31,041 nucleotides of DNA from a virus. The notes under the pieces are model-generated. The model did not search any database, had not been told where the DNA came from, and worked only from the letters and a program-made list of their open reading frames with translations. The position numbers and the translations under genes are program-made. Position 1 is the stretch's first letter; every line of letters begins with the position of its first letter. The stretch is from the IMG/VR virus record IMGVR_UViG_3300025889_000593, positions 1 to 31,041 of that record, one strand, 5' to 3'. Of this stretch, positions 28,701-31,041 are shown piece after piece.

Positions 28701-28723
28701 CTAAATACAAAAAAGTTATTTAA
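19781..28723 (+). CDS. Giant internal virion protein: metallopeptidase-like site, HAD domain, conserved C-terminal region
   Basis: At 2,980 residues this is the largest gene in the window, and it is probably injected with the DNA. The order is as follows. An N-terminal short domain (YLIDGIENTLAEMQ) is followed by an acidic linker. Charged helices run up to about 450. Hydrophobic stretches at about 453-483 and 629-665 may associate with membranes. A zinc-peptidase signature HELLH lies at 1124-1128, with a possible third ligand at E1195/E1196 (YAEEY). A HAD phosphatase domain spans about 2140-2285: DFDDT with D2142 and D2144, T2221 in LTAR, and D2277-D2278. A conserved region follows (FFIPPSAEDF near 2347, MFFNTRSALLQTI near 2575, and QQSSDPSKISQQQ). 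The tail is proline- and lysine-rich. It resembles polyvalent internal proteins of marine podoviruses. RNA-polymerase motifs were not seen. Confidence 0.75.
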   Translation: MEEIYLIDGIENTLAEMQAAAAASRMELTDYIAATGAVKKQAEEEVEKQEATAVDAAEVVAEDVAVEESTDLESVDTSLDSPYLSAGNVGKFLGYRNSFNPTSSLEELAQSSIEQEEEEDFILNPDLDYQTGKDEYGRERDGSIEDALDDANPGSYGVTGQDVVDNYVRNQKTIQKDRERIEQEAKDLEKRRNKLELAEKYAGFPTHREFWTNNEKQQRNEDERIAYEKAYEENQLELEALVDEESRFYRYKSKEAYNEEIAANPLLNSKLTVDEQVAAYQNDLNAVRDLNTTDEEKARLMLQLPVPRLVNIKYDSKSQTTNVIPKPEIVNKVQSKLGTITNTDNEKTIQVKVDKAVKELMNENPIVTLTRKTIAAKYEKRIAVEQKRLEDLPITNEERTKLQAEFNSKMNTEYAKEINSNQNINDFFEDYTLIASDAAAKNNKEWKRANNVILAGVDFARYKTSGVPIVAGAVDFGTSIIEGVYKALGINAPITANQITISSSQLGAERTAGEIAMASRLNPKDILNVKVSGFYGEEVIGDIKSVDTPNGPKGFDVLDERGKSRNTADYRGKTKKMTVAEYLKYKESQAAGYKKDIITDIEDIEGYDKYAEIFQQVDWDEGITFANAGMAVGETLPQMGVTMAGAVTGNPVLVALGTATMFAQEYGSMYYDTLLTGLREDLDREPTTEEIYQALEEGKYADQSEAAAFAAISTSLEQAGNLIGVSKAFKALGVTEKTGLKSLFRGEIKGFLKNTGKTALVAGESGFVEGLTEGMQQGVSQLGTGYQLKGLPGLFDYGNFDEIVEASKSGAVVGVIIPSARAFRRQTKVETRAALTKVAVGLDISGLGENLKKADKAFNNAIEGVDQKVKDNEITEEQGREEKEAISDVRNSTLKMPKEFYSFNESQRSSYLDAMIRKQELVRKIKNLDDSFTEKDNAELDQVNEYLRGLIQRQTGTETKSYEVSDAIKPTEIVEEGSKEDLEGKIAATDLELSAMEQVEKMRKGEGAVAKIASEVGDTEFKADESIGEGAAMEVFDTTEELESNYTTYAENQKAKVQKQIDAIKDPNSKEGKAKVQELQDQISQIDQQVSDIKRSDAFILPNGQIVINKEVAARKGAISAASHELLHKILKSEFSDKTRAVELADQFKKTLSSKELRIVQRRIDNNYRYQRDENGNILFDEYGAIENDYKDYAEEYLTSFSDAIAKKEIKWSDNLGARLWEMKEFLLSGFRKKGYTDIKFQNGRDVYNFIKDYQKNIKKDRISKRARLMADAGKGLVADTKTSKTDKPTALQAINQLVPQDIKTKADYDAFVSDRRKFPALFNATFDSQEAQAFGMNIDQDGVISNYVKSRSTGDEYPGAIQSVRDRLTNFDPTAKRADGSTVGIEGFGEFIFANTNFGKMDSKKKLAKASEKRKSETGLTDKEGKPLNIAADDTPTTRVESKKDKVTPRSKIKKAVPELITQQVEEDIEVAALEILEGVRPDPNSKEYRPFITQVLEAKLTPKMKKAFGTAKGYEFLIKKLAPKMKELLPVQYFVKLESQVKPEDRVFTNPPVDLGTNAEIDAAMDKGTVYVENNAQGVNSYTFKDFNNQDLIDFILAPPVSPTTGKKSGLRGTRKTSTAASTAIEVGRDMVVSLAEGRVSPAERALLAKKLQRDPRIKFSNTAQKEEYKSHIKKFADNLVDQNLGYNKKAIERALYKTYINENTSDVWGKTLEDKERSLSELARDLVNPIKKLTKPKGKTSLKTLKAFPDIGEFTVEELTQKELATNLIKALDLDIKNFGIAFEDPANVTFQRQLEADYINSLVESKGKEEAVRIALTILKGHNATASKIGASNLGVLEPGGQRYQVFEGMEDYVNSVINTIPKVRVKTGKTKDGKTTIESITIDGKPIDKYPSRQAQKSKSKKHFQETFEKRKEESDEVWELLLDYIDFMKANGNNLSFGMTMMSLKSSMDSMLKAAALAKYYYVGPNMKASELRYEHMIPTEYVALKLTQHFLGKKIDLKALKDRYNVAVIPKIMDDNINVQLQAVMPSYWNETMSETERYFSELTLGYPNMYALEVIGGENKGDIIGEDFLKLNDAKLKAKVKVNIPIIDDAKVMNTKNSYSMSSEDVLNKAASLDEALRNARNPNAPVKKIRVFDFDDTLARTKSNVLYTMPDGTKGKLTAEEFAKKGDAMLAEGAVWDFSEFNKVMDGKKGPLFEVAKKIQDTRGTEDLFVLTARAQEASPAIKEFLDAIGLNIPLKNISGLGDSSPFAKSNWIVDKAAEGYNDFYFADDATQNVKAVRDALEVLDVKSKTQQAKIKFSMSMSEEFNVIIEQSKGIDRFKVYSDVKAQLIGARKGKFKFFIPPSAEDFQGLLYATLGKGKQGMEQMKFYDKALLKPYSQAMENLSTDRVNLMADFKALKKELDVPKDLRKTTESGFTNEQAVRVYLWAKTGQEIPGLSKKDFKELNDLIENDPKLKTFAEQILSITKGDGYSTPKADWAVGTVTTDLIEVLNTTKRGKYLETWQANVEAIFSKENMNKLEAALGTKYVDALRNSLARMKSGRNRIEGGNKLSNQVLNYINQSTGVTMFFNTRSALLQTISAANFVNWSFNNPYRAGKAFANQPQYWKDFTMLMNSDYLMDRRNGLKLNISESEIADAAKTSKNKAKSVLNYILEKGYLPTKYADSFAIASGGAMFYRNRINDLIKNEGKSIEEAEAQAMEEFRTVSETSQQSSDPSKISQQQSGDMGRIILQYVNTPMQYARIQKRDIQDMINRRPMPGKTLAESNRTRLARISYYAFVQNLMFNALQQALFAVDFGDDDLDEKEQRTMVNTANGMLDSFLRGLGFAGVTVQVLKNLGIDIYDRSQKSRPEYSDAWIKLLEFSPAIKTKLSKLKGAAYPFDSKKRRQEVFDKGFSLDNPAYESAAKVISATTNIPIDRLYNKINNISAALAEDTEAWQSVAMMLGWPEWQIKPPPPKVKRKAKAKSKYKKVI

Positions 28724-28737
28724 TAGGAACAATAAAA

Positions 28738-28818
28738 ATGGGCACCATACCCAACGTTCCTGTAACCAAAAAAGGGGATCTCAAAACGAGGTCCCCTTTT
28801 TATTTAACATTAAGATAA
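28738..28818 (+). CDS. Possible 26-residue ORF overlapping the terminator
   Basis: ATG at 28738 opens a frame to TAA at 28816-28818. The peptide begins MGTIPNVPVTKKGDLK and ends FYLTLR. The start follows AATAAAA, like the other starts in the window, and the first codons (GGC, ACC, CCC, AAC, ACC) are richer in G+C than the surroundings. The second half is encoded by the terminator stem, so translating ribosomes would disrupt the hairpin. The start codon also lies partly inside a small hairpin formed by 28725-28730 pairing with 28756-28761. It may be a real tiny gene, or a chance frame across a structured 3' untranslated region. Confidence 0.25.
   Translation: MGTIPNVPVTKKGDLKTRSPFYLTLR
28771..28799. 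terminator. Bidirectional terminator between structural module and lipoprotein region
   Basis: A 12-bp stem (28771-28782 with 28788-28799, one T-G wobble; GGGGATCTC against GAGGTCCCC) has a five-base loop. The A-run 28768-28773 and the T-run 28797-28801 flank it, so the hairpin is followed by U-rich RNA in either direction. It ends the structural transcription unit, and it would also stop minus-strand transcripts coming from the nrdJ side. Confidence 0.9.
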
Positions 28819-28821
28819 TGT
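28807..28821. promoter_or_regulatory. Small palindrome, possible operator
   Basis: ACATTA, AGA, TAATGT is a perfect 6-bp inverted repeat with a three-base centre. It lies between the terminator and the small lipoprotein gene. A weak TTGACT at 28838-28843 with TAAACT 18 bases later might form a sigma70-like promoter, but no Bacteroidota-type TAnnTTTG element is present. Regulatory function is speculative. Confidence 0.2.
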
Positions 28822-28878
28822 AAGATGTAGTAATTAGTTGACTAGCTGTGTAATTGTAGCTTAAACTAAACTAAAACT

Positions 28879-29067
28879 ATGAAAAAATTATTACTTACTA
28901 TTATCGCATTATTTATATTTAACTCTTGCGTAGCTGTTGAACCTTGCTTTTTTAGCGATGATTTTCAATACGCTAATTACCAAAGTTCTATTGATACTAC
29001 ATTTAATTACTTAGAAGATATAGATATTTTAATATCGTGTGGTGCAGGTTCTTGCCCGCCAAAATAA
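28879..29067 (+). CDS. Small lipoprotein
   Basis: The 62-residue product has a lipoprotein signal: MKK, a hydrophobic core (LLLTIIALFIF) and an F-N-S-C site with Cys17 as the likely lipidated residue. The mature 46 residues are acidic and aromatic and end SCGAGSCPPK, which includes a C-x4-C pair that could form a disulfide. The start follows a leader of three AAACT-type units, closely like the leader of the capsid gene, and there is no Shine-Dalgarno sequence. It is the only plus-strand gene beyond the structural module. Its 3' end overlaps the opposing lipoprotein gene by 61 bases. Known phage lipoproteins often alter the host envelope or block superinfection, but no family is recognised here, so any such role is a guess. 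Confidence 0.62.
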   Translation: MKKLLLTIIALFIFNSCVAVEPCFFSDDFQYANYQSSIDTTFNYLEDIDILISCGAGSCPPK

Positions 29068-29585
29068 GGATACAACTGATATCTTCTATATTCTCGTGGA
29101 CAGTTTCTAGGTACATGTACATAAGTTCCGTCTACAGATAATTTATAATCCCAAGTGGATATTGTAAGCTCATAATAATGAGACTCTTCTAAAGTTACTC
29201 TTTTGATTAAATCAAAACTAAACTCTCCTAGCTCATGTTTAAACCAGTGTATTTCTAAACTGTCGTTTAACCATCTCCAGCCAAATCGTATAGAATTATC
29301 CATATGATTACTTCCGCAATCACTCCATCCTATTAATTTATTAATGTCTAATTGATTAAGGCTATCCACAGTTTTGTAGATAGCACTTGAATCAAATTCA
29401 ATGTTCCAACCGAACACTGTGTCTTTACTATAGTTTAAAGCATATGTCGACCTATGTCTTCCTTTCTTTATAGTAAATACTTTTTCTTTACTTGTTATTT
29501 TATTACAGCTAGTTAATTTCACAAGCACCGCCAGCACAAGCAAGCTCACCAGAAAGATCTGTATTGTCTTCAGTTTCTGTAACAT
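29007..29585 (-). CDS. Lipoprotein resembling an uncharacterised Bacteroidota family
   Basis: The 192-residue product has a classic lipoprotein signal: MLQKLK, a hydrophobic core (IFLVSLLVLAVLV) and a lipobox L-T-S-C with Cys27. There is no other ATG before the lipobox, so the start at 29585 is required for export. The mature part is strand-rich with tryptophans. It contains the phrases IRFGWRWLNDSLEIHWF and YPYFGGQEPAPHDI, which I recall from uncharacterised lipoproteins of Bacteroidota genomes, so host origin is plausible. The first 77 bases lie inside the nrdJ 3' end in another frame, which suggests translational coupling. The last 61 bases overlap the opposing small lipoprotein gene. Its function is unknown; envelope modification or superinfection exclusion is possible. 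Confidence 0.8.
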   Translation of the reverse strand: MLQKLKTIQIFLVSLLVLAVLVKLTSCNKITSKEKVFTIKKGRHRSTYALNYSKDTVFGWNIEFDSSAIYKTVDSLNQLDINKLIGWSDCGSNHMDNSIRFGWRWLNDSLEIHWFKHELGEFSFDLIKRVTLEESHYYELTISTWDYKLSVDGTYVHVPRNCPREYRRYQLYPYFGGQEPAPHDIKISISSK

Positions 29586-31041
29586 TAGTTAAATCAATTT
29601 CCGTTAATGACTTCATCATATACTCATATGTAGACTTGCTAATATCCTCGAAAGGAGCTTGAGTATAAGTACCACCATCATATGGTAAAACAGATAAACC
29701 GTTGTAGTGTTCTCTGTTATTCCACATCCATTCGCCAGCAAAGTTCCATTGCTCTGGTTTTAAGCTAACTGTAGCAGATACATTGTGAGTGTTAGATCCT
29801 TTTCTATGACCTGGCTTTACCCACTCTGTAGCAACTTTCTTTATACGTTCAAGTAATTCAAACGGTGATTCATCTCTCATAATAGCACCTTCAGGAGCTT
29901 TTTGCGGTATACTAATTACAGCAGTGTCATGAGGTCTAAAATACTCATCTTCAATAAGCTCAGGATGGTTTGTAGCTAAGTAATTATATATACTTTCGTT
30001 TTTTCCAACCCTGATCCTACGGACATAATAATCGCTGTGCCATGCGTGAATACCAGATGATGTTCCTAATGCCAGAGATGTTGTCCCAGCAGGCTTCACG
30101 GTTGTACATCTGGCTGCAGGATTGATCCCAATAAGCTTTGCAACTCTTGAGTTCTCTCTTTTAACTACATCAGCTGCTTTAGTCATATCATAACCAAGCA
30201 CAACTCCTGATCCTATACCTGTCATTGATACTCCTATCAGTGCATCTTTCTCAGTCGTCTCTCTCCATACATTTCTTAAGTAATGAAAATTAGTATAGCC
30301 AGCTTGTAGTGTACCTATAAATGCAGCAGCTTTTACTCTCTTGTTTAAATCTTCTTGTGATTCAATATCAGAAGCATTTACTTCGCACAAGTTACAGAAC
30401 TGATAAGGTCTTAGTGCTATCTCGCAGCAAGGATTAGTTCCCCAATCTTTATCATTGTTAAAGTAAATACCTGGTTCACCAGCATTACTAAGCTCTACAC
30501 GTTTCCATAAATCCATAAAAAATTCTTTAGTTATCTTATGTCTCATTAAGCATGCTGAGTTATTAGCACGACCTCTTTGTGGATTTGTTTCCCACCAATT
30601 ACCTGACTTACAAGAAATCATTTCATCATCATCAGCAGAGAATAAACTAATCAACGCTGCTCTACGTATACCACCAGCTAAGACTGCATCTGCTACGTGA
30701 CAAACAATATCGTGTACTTCTATAGTGGATAATGTTTCTCCAGACTCTTTGCTATTTAATATACCTGTTATTTTAAGTATGCACTCTTTTAATGGTTGAG
30801 GACCAGGAGCTTTACCTCCTGATGTTACTAACTGTGCTCCCTTAGGTCTTATATCAGAGAAGTCAAAGTCAATTGTTGATTGTCTTTTATCTCCCATATA
30901 AGACTTCATAAGAACTTTTATAGCGTCTGCCCAACCTTCTATGGAGTCTCCAACTAAAAATCTTCTAGTTCTTTTTGCATATGGTTTATTAACTGGTTCT
31001 AAGTTTTGTACGTGATGTTTCTGTACAGAGTAACCTACACC
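29509..31041 (-). CDS. nrdJ: Class II (adenosylcobalamin-dependent) ribonucleotide reductase, 5' end outside window
   Basis: The frame runs from the right edge to TAG at 29509-29511, giving 510 residues and lacking the N-terminus. Without a small subunit, this enzyme reduces ribonucleotides to deoxynucleotides using a radical generated from coenzyme B12. The active-site pattern matches Lactobacillus leichmannii reductase spacing. NPCCEI gives the first active-site cysteine and the glutamate two residues later. The cysteine of QFCNLCEVN is exactly 11 residues after the first, equivalent to C408, E410 and C419. The C-terminal CAGGAC has the C-x4-C spacing of the re-reducing pair C731/C736. The thiyl cysteine (C119 equivalent) lies beyond the edge. 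Extra cysteines beside the active-site residues are notable. Part of the gene (about 30001-30120) is GC-rich. It is first in a minus-strand operon with the lipoprotein gene. Confidence 0.93.
   Translation of the reverse strand, partial: GVGYSVQKHHVQNLEPVNKPYAKRTRRFLVGDSIEGWADAIKVLMKSYMGDKRQSTIDFDFSDIRPKGAQLVTSGGKAPGPQPLKECILKITGILNSKESGETLSTIEVHDIVCHVADAVLAGGIRRAALISLFSADDDEMISCKSGNWWETNPQRGRANNSACLMRHKITKEFFMDLWKRVELSNAGEPGIYFNNDKDWGTNPCCEIALRPYQFCNLCEVNASDIESQEDLNKRVKAAAFIGTLQAGYTNFHYLRNVWRETTEKDALIGVSMTGIGSGVVLGYDMTKAADVVKRENSRVAKLIGINPAARCTTVKPAGTTSLALGTSSGIHAWHSDYYVRRIRVGKNESIYNYLATNHPELIEDEYFRPHDTAVISIPQKAPEGAIMRDESPFELLERIKKVATEWVKPGHRKGSNTHNVSATVSLKPEQWNFAGEWMWNNREHYNGLSVLPYDGGTYTQAPFEDISKSTYEYMMKSLTEIDLTNVTETEDNTDLSGELACAGGACEIN

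Noticed and set aside
28838-28867. TTGACT and TAAACT as a promoter for the small lipoprotein gene
   Set aside because: The -10 match is only four of six and no Bacteroidota-type -7 element (TAnnTTTG) is present. It is mentioned only as a weak possibility.

Overview
The window is most likely the structural (late) half of a short-tailed, tailed-phage genome, with the edge of a replication/metabolism module at its right end. It is AT-rich. Almost every start codon follows an A/T-only leader with no Shine-Dalgarno sequence, and two genes encode Bacteroidota-style lipoproteins. Together these point to a phage of Bacteroidota, probably marine Flavobacteriia. Gene order and remembered sequence motifs resemble crAss-like phages, the Cellulophage podoviruses and related uncultured marine contigs. 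That affiliation rests on recall of the families, not on a search.

Layout, plus strand: end of a probable small terminase (1-247), large terminase (247-2469), portal (2474-4885), probable scaffold (4913-6043), major capsid protein (6062-7558), a small capsid-associated candidate (7589-7987), then a strong terminator. A single conserved gene of unknown function (8048-8818) follows, closed by a second strong terminator. From 8876 to 28723 there is one apparently uninterrupted unit: two ring/adaptor (tail-tubular) proteins, two large tail-hub or stabilisation-type proteins, a cupin-fold protein, two putative ejected internal proteins and a giant 2,980-residue internal virion protein. The giant protein carries an HExxH metallopeptidase-like site, a HAD phosphatase-like domain and a conserved C-terminal region. 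A bidirectional terminator lies at 28771-28799.

Right end: a 62-residue lipoprotein on the plus strand (28879-29067) converges on a minus-strand operon made of nrdJ (class II, adenosylcobalamin-dependent ribonucleotide reductase, truncated by the window edge) and a 192-residue lipoprotein. The whole signal peptide of the larger lipoprotein is encoded in an alternate frame inside the 3' end of nrdJ, over the codons for the reductase's redox-active C-x4-C tail. The mature lipoprotein begins two bases after the nrdJ stop.

Functional picture: the terminase and portal package DNA into a shell built from the capsid and scaffold proteins. The ring and hub proteins close the neck and short tail. The small hydrophobic protein, the EF-hand protein and the giant protein are probably carried in the virion and injected. 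nrdJ supplies deoxynucleotides for replication, and the lipoproteins would modify the infected cell's envelope. No tRNA, rRNA, CRISPR array, integrase, insertion sequence or attachment site was recognised, and no gene-free stretch exceeds 300 bases.
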